A DNA stretch of 64,000 nucleotides from Thalassobacillus devorans (lineage in GTDB: Bacteria > Bacillota > Bacilli > Bacillales > Halobacillaceae). Numbering within the stretch: position 1 is the stretch's first letter; each line of letters starts with the position of its first letter. Below the pieces are notes generated by a model that searched no databases, was not told the origin of the DNA, and saw only the letters and a list, made by a program, of their open reading frames with translations. The position numbers were made by a program, and so were the translations under genes. Below, in pieces: positions 24,582-31,625 of this stretch. Location of the stretch: assembly GCF_011761345.1 (NCBI RefSeq), contig NZ_JAASRY010000003.1, positions 186,001 to 250,000 on the forward strand. Direction: 5' to 3'.

Positions 24582-25988
24582 ATGCAGCTATTTTATACCG
24601 TACGTCCTGGAGAAACACTTTATCAGATTGCCGGCAGATGGAGGCTCCCTGTCGAGTCTCTCATAGCTGCTAATAATCTGGCATCGCCTTACACCATTTT
24701 CCCCGGTCAGCAGCTTTCTGTTCCGCCTGGCGTGGATAAAGTACGTATAAACCCTGGCGATACAGTTTATAGTATCGCTCAATTCTTCGGGATACCGATG
24801 TCTGTCATTATTGAGACGAACCGGCTTTTACCTCCATATACGATTCAAGCTGGTCAGCTAATAAAGGTTCCTCCTGGTGTTTCTTACTATGTCGTGCAGC
24901 CAGGAGATACCCTGTTTCATATCGCAAGACGCTACAATGTAACTACGAAGGGAAGTGTTCATTGGCAGCTTATCCAGTCAGTAAACCGGCTCCCATCTGA
25001 CGTTATTTATCCAGGCATGCGACTGATTGTCCCCTATGCTCCAACAGGAGACCAAGGGATGATTGCTTATTCATCCAATCGTGGCGGGGATTATGATTTA
25101 TGGTTGTATGACCCTGCTGATGGCAGCCGAAGACAGCTTACTAGTGGTGCAGGTTCACCCACTGCCACCCCTTTTTGGTCACCTGACAGCAGTCGAATCG
25201 CTTTTATAGGAAATAGAGGAATCCTTTATGTGATTCATATCGCGGAAAATTTACTAGCTTCTATCGATCAGTTTCCAAACGGGCTGGGCGTTTTTTTAAG
25301 CTGGTCACCGGACAGCAGGATAGTTGCGTATGCCAAACCGAATGAAATTATCTTGTACAACATCATTACTCATCAAGTCCAGCGCCTCAACCAGCCGGGA
25401 GCGACGGATGTCCAATGGTTTTCAAATGGGAAAACATTGCTTTTTCAAGCACCTGATTCTTCTGGGATCAGTCAGCTATTCACGATAGAGGCAGATGGGA
25501 CCAATAAGCGGCAAATCACCCAAAATACCGGTAGTACTTACAACAATGTTCGCCTGTCTCCTGACAATACTTATGTTCTCTATACAACTCCTGGGGTCAG
25601 TATTTCAATTATTTATACGATCGAACTTTCGACTGGTCGTGTGTTTGAAGTGAGAGGAGGCCCCCTTGCGAAAAATTATTTTCCTGTATGGTCTCCGGAT
25701 TCCTCAGCAATCGCATACAGTGCCACTGCTTTTGAAGATGTCGGGTATTTTTCATTAGTGAACACAACAGGCAGGCAAGGGGAAAACGATCGCACCAGAG
25801 CAATTTCGGATTGCTTTGCTACTCCTGTCACATGGTCACCGGACAGTAGGAAAATCGCCTATCTGTCAGGGTGTAACGGGGAGGGGATAGCCACTGAGAT
25901 GTGGGTGGTAGATTCTTTACGTCCGGTGCCGGTTCGGTTAATCGCAGGTGAATCAATTACCTCTTTGCAATGGTCTCCTCATTCTTAA
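24582..25988 (+). CDS. Triple LysM plus TolB-like beta-propeller protein
   Basis: 468 residues. Three LysM modules occupy the first 155 residues (YTVRPGETLYQIA, VRINPGDTVYSIAQ, YYVVQPGDTLFHIA), binding peptidoglycan or related glycans. The remainder is a propeller of WD40-like (PD40) blades with repeated WSPDSSRIAF / WSPDSSAIAYS motifs as in TolB. No signal peptide, as in several spore-coat or spore-cortex LysM proteins of bacilli; a spore role is possible but unproven. Ribosome site GGAGGGG. Followed by a 115-bp gap. Confidence 0.85.
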   Translation: MQLFYTVRPGETLYQIAGRWRLPVESLIAANNLASPYTIFPGQQLSVPPGVDKVRINPGDTVYSIAQFFGIPMSVIIETNRLLPPYTIQAGQLIKVPPGVSYYVVQPGDTLFHIARRYNVTTKGSVHWQLIQSVNRLPSDVIYPGMRLIVPYAPTGDQGMIAYSSNRGGDYDLWLYDPADGSRRQLTSGAGSPTATPFWSPDSSRIAFIGNRGILYVIHIAENLLASIDQFPNGLGVFLSWSPDSRIVAYAKPNEIILYNIITHQVQRLNQPGATDVQWFSNGKTLLFQAPDSSGISQLFTIEADGTNKRQITQNTGSTYNNVRLSPDNTYVLYTTPGVSISIIYTIELSTGRVFEVRGGPLAKNYFPVWSPDSSAIAYSATAFEDVGYFSLVNTTGRQGENDRTRAISDCFATPVTWSPDSRKIAYLSGCNGEGIATEMWVVDSLRPVPVRLIAGESITSLQWSPHS

Positions 25989-26103
25989 AGTAAATTCCTG
26001 CAGGAAATAAGTCCTTTGTTTTGACTTTTACCCCCTGTTTTAGTAAGTTATTATAAAAATTCCGATCAGTAAAATAGGTTATTACAAGTGAGGAGGTATT
26101 GAT

Positions 26104-27321
26104 ATTAAAGCACTTTGGAAGCGTTATAGAGATGTATCGCTGATTGTAAAAATAACGATTGCTCTTATTCTTGGTATTATCACAGGGTTTATTTTTGGCG
26201 AAGACACAAGCGTGTTAGCACCATTTGGTGATTTGTTGCTCCGGTTATTGCAATTCATCATCATTCCTTTGATTTTATTTACTTTAATTGTAGGTGTGAA
26301 CCAGACGCGCCTGGCTAACCTGAGCAGGATGGGTGGAAAAGTATTCCTTTACTACGTTGCCACTTCTGCTCTTGCACTGATTGTCGGCTTGACTGTTGCT
26401 GGTATCATGAATCCCGGCGAAGGAGTTACACAGCAGACCGATCAGACAGTCGATGCAGGAGAACATCCAGGAGTAGCAAGCGTCCTTCTCAATATCGTAC
26501 CGGAAAATATCGTAACAGCGTTTAATGAAATGAATCTGCTCGGCATCATTTTCACCGCTATCGCATTCGGAATCGCGATTTCCGCATTGAGAGGATCGAC
26601 AGAGCATGGGGCTCTCGGGGAGCACGTTTATAAAATGGCCGATGGACTGAATGAAGCTACCTTCAAAATCATGCATGTGATTTTGCAGTACGTTCCTATC
26701 GGTATTTTTGCCATCATCGCCCAAACGGTCGGCAATCAGGGGATGAACACAATTTTATCCCTCGGGAACATGATTGGTGTGCTCTATATAGCGATCATCG
26801 TACAAATTGTTATTTATATTGTACTGATGCTGCTGTTTAAAGTAAGTCCAGGAAAATTCTTTTCGCAGGCACGGACACCGCTGATAACCGCTTTTGTCAC
26901 TCAAAGCAGCTCTGGAACATTGCCGCTGACATTGAATGCCGCTAACAACCTCGGTATTTCGAAAAGCTTATACGGTTTCAGCTTGCCGCTCGGGGCAACC
27001 GTCAACATGGATGGCGCTGCGATTCGGATTGCCGTTTCTGCTGTATTCGCTGCCAACTATACCGGGACTGAACTTGGGCTCGGAGAAATGCTGGCTATCG
27101 TCATTGTTGGTACACTTGCCTCAATCGGGACAGCTGGAGTTCCAGGTGCCGGAATTGTCATGATTGCTACCGTGTTTACGCAAGTCGGACTGCCGATGGA
27201 AGTCGTCGCCTTACTCACATCAGTCGATGCCCTTGTAGGCATGGGAGCGACAGCATTGAACGTAACCGGTGACCTTGCTGGAACTTCGATCATCAGTAAG
27301 ACCGAAAAAGAAGAAAGTTAA
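26104..27321 (+). CDS. Dicarboxylate/amino acid:cation symporter (DAACS family), apparent ATT start
   Basis: About 405 residues if translation starts at ATT (26104), seven bases after AGGAGG (26091-26096). The frame from there reads KALWKRYRDVSLIVKITIAL, which is a normal family N-terminus; the first usual start codon, GTG at 26212, would cut off the first transmembrane helix. Conserved features include the serine-rich hairpin TQSSSGTLPLTL and the NMDGAAIRIAV substrate site. Imports glutamate, aspartate or C4-dicarboxylates with Na+ or H+. Strong terminator follows. Start assignment is the uncertain point, not the family. Confidence 0.88.
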   Translation: MKALWKRYRDVSLIVKITIALILGIITGFIFGEDTSVLAPFGDLLLRLLQFIIIPLILFTLIVGVNQTRLANLSRMGGKVFLYYVATSALALIVGLTVAGIMNPGEGVTQQTDQTVDAGEHPGVASVLLNIVPENIVTAFNEMNLLGIIFTAIAFGIAISALRGSTEHGALGEHVYKMADGLNEATFKIMHVILQYVPIGIFAIIAQTVGNQGMNTILSLGNMIGVLYIAIIVQIVIYIVLMLLFKVSPGKFFSQARTPLITAFVTQSSSGTLPLTLNAANNLGISKSLYGFSLPLGATVNMDGAAIRIAVSAVFAANYTGTELGLGEMLAIVIVGTLASIGTAGVPGAGIVMIATVFTQVGLPMEVVALLTSVDALVGMGATALNVTGDLAGTSIISKTEKEES

Positions 27322-27348
27322 AAGACCGGTGCTTCCGGTCTTTTTTTT
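27322..27348 (+). terminator. Terminator after the DAACS symporter
   Basis: AAGACCGG / CCGGTCTT stem with a 5-nt loop followed by an uninterrupted T run. Confidence 0.92.
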
Positions 27349-27445
27349 GCTTAATTTCGCCAAATCCTACCACAATTTTCAGAAAACGGACGAAAAAATA
27401 ACGAAAATCAGGAATGTTTGTAAATAGAGGAAAGGAGGTGAATGT

Positions 27446-28381
27446 ATGCGCACAAGACCATTGTTATATGTATGTCTAATGGTACTTGCGGTATTTTTCC
27501 TTCCAGCCGATACGTTTGCGAATAACGGAAATACCCTTGAACAGGCATCGCCACAGGCTGATGAAGAAACATCAAACCCTGTCGCTGTAGAGGCTGCAGA
27601 GAAAGGTGGAGAAACTTCTCAGGCCGCCAAAAAGCAAGCAGCAGAGAAGGTGAGCCAAGCCTCTGATACTGCTGAAACAGCTTCCAGTCATGGCAAGGAG
27701 ACGACAGGTAATATTAATAAGCAAGATAAAAAGGACAAACATGCGGAGGATGCTGCTGACAAACCCCTTCCGCCACAGGCGAATGAAAAAGCCTCTGAAA
27801 CTGGAGATAAGGTGAAACAGGAGGCAGCCCAGAAAAAAGAAACCGTTAAAAAAGCGGTTACCGATAATCCGCATGAAAATAAGGGGAGGTCAAACCGACC
27901 GGTAGAAAAGAGCTCAGCCAAAAATGAAGAGCCAGCTACAAAGACAAATACCCCAAAGAGCTCTAAAGATAAGCAGGCTGATGGAAAAAAGGATTTGCAG
28001 CCAGTAGAAGCTGAAGCCGAGCCAACGAAAGTAAAAGTTGAGCCTTCAGCAGCTGATCAAGGGGATTCGAAGGCTCCTGTTCCAGCGGACGATCAGGAAC
28101 GCAATAAACAGGGACAAGAACAGTCTGCACCACAACCAGAGCCGAGGAAAAAACCAATCGCTCAGATACATATGACCAAGCCAGCTTCGTTCCCATCACC
28201 AGTATCTTCGGGCGGAGGCGACCTTGGCGGCAAAACTGCTTTTTCTTTTATTAAAGGAAATCTGCCAGATTCGTTCCTGCTTGTTGCTGCCCATTCCCAA
28301 ACAATCGGTATGCGATCTGATTTTCTCACAGATCAATGGGTGAATGCACCGCCAGCGGAACCACCGAAAACCGCTTCTTAA
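27446..28381 (+). CDS. Exported low-complexity Lys/Glu/Ala-rich protein
   Basis: 311 residues, strong site AAAGGAGGTGA. Signal peptide cleaved near TFA (about residue 25). Residues 30-235 are disordered-looking, rich in Lys, Glu, Ala, Gln, Pro and Ser. The last 75 residues are more ordered (SSGGGDLGGKTAFSFIKGN, then LPDSFLLVAAHSQTIG and a closing Pro-rich tail). No LPXTG or lipobox. No family recognised. The next gene encodes another exported low-complexity protein, so they may share a cell-surface role. Confidence 0.72.
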   Translation: MRTRPLLYVCLMVLAVFFLPADTFANNGNTLEQASPQADEETSNPVAVEAAEKGGETSQAAKKQAAEKVSQASDTAETASSHGKETTGNINKQDKKDKHAEDAADKPLPPQANEKASETGDKVKQEAAQKKETVKKAVTDNPHENKGRSNRPVEKSSAKNEEPATKTNTPKSSKDKQADGKKDLQPVEAEAEPTKVKVEPSAADQGDSKAPVPADDQERNKQGQEQSAPQPEPRKKPIAQIHMTKPASFPSPVSSGGGDLGGKTAFSFIKGNLPDSFLLVAAHSQTIGMRSDFLTDQWVNAPPAEPPKTAS

Positions 28382-28437
28382 TTTTTATAAGAGGATAGAA
28401 ACTACATGACTAATAAAAATTAAGGAGCGATTCAAAC

Positions 28438-29460
28438 ATGAAAAACACATGGGTTAAATCTCTAGTTTTTGCAGGAACATTGACAATCGGAGCATTCGTT
28501 GGCGTCCAGTCCACAGACGCGGCATCTTCCAATGCAGAAAAATCAGTAAAAGTGGTAGAAAAACAAGAAGCAGCTGAGAAAAAAGCAGAAGCAAAAGGAA
28601 AAGCAGAAGTTTCTGTAAAAGCTGACGAAGAAGAAAAAACGGTTCAGGCCAAAGAAAAAGTAAATAAATCTCAGCAAAACAAAGCAAACGCTCAAGCTTC
28701 CGTGAATGCAAGCGAGACAGCAAAAGAGAACGCATCTGAAAACTCCGCGGTACTGGCTGGAGAAGCTGAAGTGACAACCGAAGAAGGTACAGAAGAAACA
28801 GCTGCCGAAGAAGAGTCTGCAGAAGAAGTGGAAGTAGACGAAGAAAGTGAAGAAGCAACGGAAGAAAATGAAGATGAAGCAGCAGACGAAGAACAAGAAA
28901 AAGTAAACAAAGCCCAAGAAAACAAAGCGAACGCCCAAGCATCAGCACATGCAAGTGAAACAGCAAAAGAAAACGCATCTGAAAATTCCGCGGTTCTAGC
29001 AGGGGAAGTAGACGAAGATGTGACACAAGAAGAGGAAGCTGAAGAAGAATCCACCGTTGAGGAAGACGCTGCAGAGGAAGAAGCAAAGGAAGAAGAAACA
29101 GCAACGGAAGAGGATTCCACCGAAGAAGCGGCAACAGATGAAGAAAGTGAAGAAGCAACAGAAGAAGATGAAGCAGCAGATGAAGAACAAGAAGTAAACA
29201 AAGCAGAAGAAAACAAAGTAAACGCTCAAGCATCTTTAAACGCAAGTTCAACAGCAAAAGAGAATGCATCTGAAAATTCTGCAGTCCTTGCTGTAGCAGT
29301 AGAAGAGGAAGCTGTAGAGGAAGAGTCTGTGGAAACTGATGAAGATACTGATGAAGAAGTGGAAGTAGACGAAGAAACTGAAGAAGCAGTAGAAGAAGAA
29401 GACGAAACAGAAGAAGATGAAGAAACGGAGACTGTTTCTGTAGAAGCTAGAGAAGAATAA
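28438..29460 (+). CDS. Exported highly acidic protein with three 34-residue repeats
   Basis: 340 residues with a signal peptide (cleavage near DAA, about 29). Three repeats (75-108, 156-189, 253-286) each carry VNKA-x-ENKANAQAS, an STAKENASENS block and SAVLAG. They are separated by segments made almost only of Glu, Asp, Ala, Thr and Ser. The net charge is extremely negative, as expected for an exported protein in a salty medium. The N-terminal part (30-74) is Lys-rich, so charge is polarised. No known domain or wall anchor. Possible Ca2+/cation-binding surface layer component (inference). Confidence 0.78.
   Translation: MKNTWVKSLVFAGTLTIGAFVGVQSTDAASSNAEKSVKVVEKQEAAEKKAEAKGKAEVSVKADEEEKTVQAKEKVNKSQQNKANAQASVNASETAKENASENSAVLAGEAEVTTEEGTEETAAEEESAEEVEVDEESEEATEENEDEAADEEQEKVNKAQENKANAQASAHASETAKENASENSAVLAGEVDEDVTQEEEAEEESTVEEDAAEEEAKEEETATEEDSTEEAATDEESEEATEEDEAADEEQEVNKAEENKVNAQASLNASSTAKENASENSAVLAVAVEEEAVEEESVETDEDTDEEVEVDEETEEAVEEEDETEEDEETETVSVEAREE
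28660..29295 (+). repeat. Three in-gene repeats of about 102 bp
   Basis: Repeat units at 28660-28761, 28903-29004 and 29194-29295 encode the 34-residue repeats of the acidic exported protein. Units 1 and 2 are the closest at DNA level; the intervening Glu codon tracts differ in length, which suggests unit duplication followed by slippage. Confidence 0.8.
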
Positions 29461-29470
29461 TCATCATGTG

Positions 29471-29498
29471 AGCCGGGGATTCCCCGGCTTCTTTTTTT
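29471..29498 (+). terminator. Terminator after the acidic repeat protein
   Basis: AGCCGGGGA / TCCCCGGCT stem with a one-base loop, followed by TCTTTTTTT. Confidence 0.9.
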
Positions 29499-29501
29499 AG
29501 C

Positions 29502-29627
29502 GTTAGGGAAGAATATATGTGCGTTAAGTCAGTATATGGATTCGTTAAGTCGGTATGTTATTGAGATAGGGCGGTATACTTTTGAGACAGGGCGTTATGT
29601 ATCCCCGTTGAGTCAGAAAACGGCTAG
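29502..29627. repeat. Array E: six 21-bp direct units upstream of the NERD gene
   Basis: Units start at 29502, 29523, 29544, 29565, 29586 and 29607, all exactly 21 apart. The first 13 bases follow G(T/A)TA(A/G)G(T/G)C(A/G)GTAT and the last 8 vary. The array begins 3 bases after a terminator and ends about 70 bp before the NERD gene. Array F, after the same gene, uses the same word and period. Confidence 0.88.
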
Positions 29628-29695
29628 ATAATAGAGGATTTTCCGAAACGATAGCGAATAAAGTAAAGAATGTTTTAAAAAGGAGTGATAGATGA

Positions 29696-30661
29696 TTGAA
29701 AATAAGATCAAAAACAATCGAGCATTTACAATTAGAAGCCTTGCTGCGTCGTCTCCCTCCCAGTCATAAGAAATGGAGCGAGGTGGAATCACATTTGCTC
29801 AGGCATTCCGCCGGCCATTTCGGCGAAACGACGGCCGACGTTTATCTTCAATACCTTCCCCGCAATCGTTACCACGTGTTACAGGATCTTCGCCTGTTTG
29901 ATGGCATCCGGCATTTTCAAATTGATGCCCTCATAATAACGACCTCGTTCATACTTATCATGGAAGTGAAAAATTTACGAGGAAAACTGATTTTCGACTT
30001 GGAACATCATCAGTTATTCCGTACTTACCAGGAAAAACAGGATATATTTCCTGACCCGTTCTTACAAGTCGAGCACCAGACACTTCAATTGACCCGCTGG
30101 CTGCAAACAGCCCAATTCCCTGACATCCCAATTCATTCCTTCATTCTCATAGCCAATCCGAATACAACCATTAAGACGCATGGCCGGGACACCCAGCAGT
30201 ACAAACGCCGAATCATTCGGCCGAAGCTGCTTTTTTCAGAGGTGGAAAAATTGCACAGCCGGAGCAGTCCTCCTGTTTGGGATTCCGATCTAATCAAACT
30301 AGCTGCGGAAACGCTTCACAAAGCAAACACTCCATTTACGGCATCACTTTTGCAACGGTTTGAATTAACTCCTGCTGACTTGATCAAAGGAATCCGTTGC
30401 CCAAAATGTGAAAAATTTAGAATGGAGCGAAAGCGTGCACATTGGTTTTGCTCCAGCTGTGGTCACAAATCAGAGGATGCTCATCTCGATACATTACGGG
30501 ATTACCAACTACTTATGGGCGATGAAATTTCTAATCCCGAATTCCGCGCATTCTCCTGTTTATCATCAGAAAAAGTGGCGAGAACGCTATTATCCGATCA
30601 TTGTCCCCACAATAATGGAGCAACGAGAGGAAGAAAATATAGGTTGGATTTAGTTAAGTAA
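29696..30661 (+). CDS. NERD-domain nuclease-related protein with C-terminal zinc ribbon
   Basis: 321 residues from a TTG at 29696 (AAGGAG upstream); an ATG at 29692 is in another frame that stops after 24 codons. Residues 38-155 form the NERD domain: E44 (GETT), D77 (HFQIDALI) and E90-x-K92 (MEVKN) supply a complete PD-(D/E)xK-like active site. C235, C238, C252 and C255 form a zinc ribbon, followed by the family's H-LDTLRDYQLLM segment. NERD proteins are predicted nucleases; their role is unknown. The gene is enclosed by arrays E and F, and the first unit of F overlaps its stop codon. Confidence 0.88.
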   Translation: MKIRSKTIEHLQLEALLRRLPPSHKKWSEVESHLLRHSAGHFGETTADVYLQYLPRNRYHVLQDLRLFDGIRHFQIDALIITTSFILIMEVKNLRGKLIFDLEHHQLFRTYQEKQDIFPDPFLQVEHQTLQLTRWLQTAQFPDIPIHSFILIANPNTTIKTHGRDTQQYKRRIIRPKLLFSEVEKLHSRSSPPVWDSDLIKLAAETLHKANTPFTASLLQRFELTPADLIKGIRCPKCEKFRMERKRAHWFCSSCGHKSEDAHLDTLRDYQLLMGDEISNPEFRAFSCLSSEKVARTLLSDHCPHNNGATRGRKYRLDLVK

Positions 30662-30778
30662 GAATACTGCCGCGTTAGGGAGGTATGTATTTGAGATAGG
30701 GCGTTATATTTTTGAGACAGGGCGGTATATTCCCGCGTTAAGTCAGTATACCTTGAAGTTAGGGCGGTATTTCATACC
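30653..30778. repeat. Array F: six 21-bp direct units overlapping the NERD stop codon
   Basis: Units start at 30653, 30674, 30695, 30716, 30737 and 30758, all exactly 21 apart, with the same word as array E. Unit 1, GTTAAGTAAG..., supplies the last two codons and the TAA of the NERD gene. Confidence 0.88.
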
Positions 30779-30935
30779 CCTTCACCCATTCGGGAAAAAG
30801 TAGCACCTTCCCCCGACTTCTTGCACACTTCCATTAGGATGAAAGTCCAATTTTGCATCGATCACGTTTACCAGCTCCTTATTTCGTAAAAAGGTACATA
30901 GCATGAAATTTTTACAAAAAAGGAGCGATGTGCCG

Positions 30936-31589
30936 ATGAAGCGCTGGATGTTGCTTGCGATTACCGTAATGATGATCGCCGTACTTGCTGCTTGTGGCGG
31001 CAACGATGAAAGCAGTGAAGATACGGAAAATCAGGAGACCACCGAAGAGAATAACGAAGATCAGAACAGTGAAGAAAATCAGGAAAATGAAGACAGCGAG
31101 AGCAATGGAGAGGATAGTGCCGAAACCCAGGAGGTTACGGTTGATTTGAAAAATCCCGATGATGAGAATATTGGTTCCGCCAAGCTGAAACAGCAGGAAG
31201 ACGGTGTGCTGATCAGCCTGGATGCGTCTGAACTTCCACCTGATGAACATGGTTTCCACATTCATGAAACCGGAACCTGTGAGCCGCCTGAATTTGAATC
31301 TGCCGGGGGTCACTTTAACCCGGAAGGCGTGAGTCATGGCACCAATAGTGAGGATGGACCACATGCCGGCGACCTTCCGAACATCAATGTAGGTGATGAC
31401 GAGTCCGTACAAGAGGAAATATTGGCCGAAAATGTAACCATGAAAAAAGGGGAAGATAACTCGTTATTGAAAGAAGAAGGAACAGCATTAGTCATTCATG
31501 CGGAGCCTGACGATAATGAATCCCAGCCATCTGGTGATGCTGGGATACGAATTGCCTGCGGAGAAATCAATGATGGCTTGCTTGAATAA
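30936..31589 (+). CDS. sodC: Cu/Zn superoxide dismutase, lipoprotein
   Basis: 217 residues from the ATG at 30936 (AAAGGAGCGA upstream). Lipobox VLAAC; a tether of about 50 Glu/Asn/Asp-rich residues follows. The catalytic domain has the metal ligands in GFHIHETGTC, AGGHFNP, HAGDLPN and LVIHAEPDD, with the active-site Arg in IRIACGEI. The disulfide partners C of GTC and ACG are present. Detoxifies superoxide outside the membrane. All copper and zinc ligands are kept, unlike B. subtilis YojM. Confidence 0.92.
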   Translation: MKRWMLLAITVMMIAVLAACGGNDESSEDTENQETTEENNEDQNSEENQENEDSESNGEDSAETQEVTVDLKNPDDENIGSAKLKQQEDGVLISLDASELPPDEHGFHIHETGTCEPPEFESAGGHFNPEGVSHGTNSEDGPHAGDLPNINVGDDESVQEEILAENVTMKKGEDNSLLKEEGTALVIHAEPDDNESQPSGDAGIRIACGEINDGLLE

Positions 31590-31591
31590 AG

Positions 31592-31625
31592 AAAAAGGAC
31601 TCCATCGGCGGAGTCCTTTTTTATT
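31592..31625. terminator. Bidirectional terminator
   Basis: AAAAAGGACTCC (31592-31603) pairs with GGAGTCCTTTTT (31610-31621). Between convergent sodC and FUSC genes; the T run overlaps the FUSC stop region. Confidence 0.9.

Noticed and set aside
26021-26049. Promoter TTGACT, 17 bp, TAAGTT before the DAACS symporter
   Set aside because: The -35 and spacing are good but the -10 matches poorly; not listed as a feature.
28454-29269. 271-residue Leu-rich minus-strand frame
   Set aside because: Antisense to the Glu-rich codons (GAA/GAG read as TTC/CTC) of the acidic repeat protein, which has a signal peptide and ribosome site; the antisense frame has neither.
29692-29766. ATG frame of 24 codons at the NERD start
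   Set aside because: Stops after 24 codons, while the TTG at 29696 opens the full NERD frame. Possible translational coupling is noted but unsupported.
461-30778. Arrays A, E and F as CRISPR arrays
   Set aside because: Units are 21 nt with 10-13-nt degenerate words and 8-11-nt spacers, far below CRISPR size, and no cas gene is in the window.
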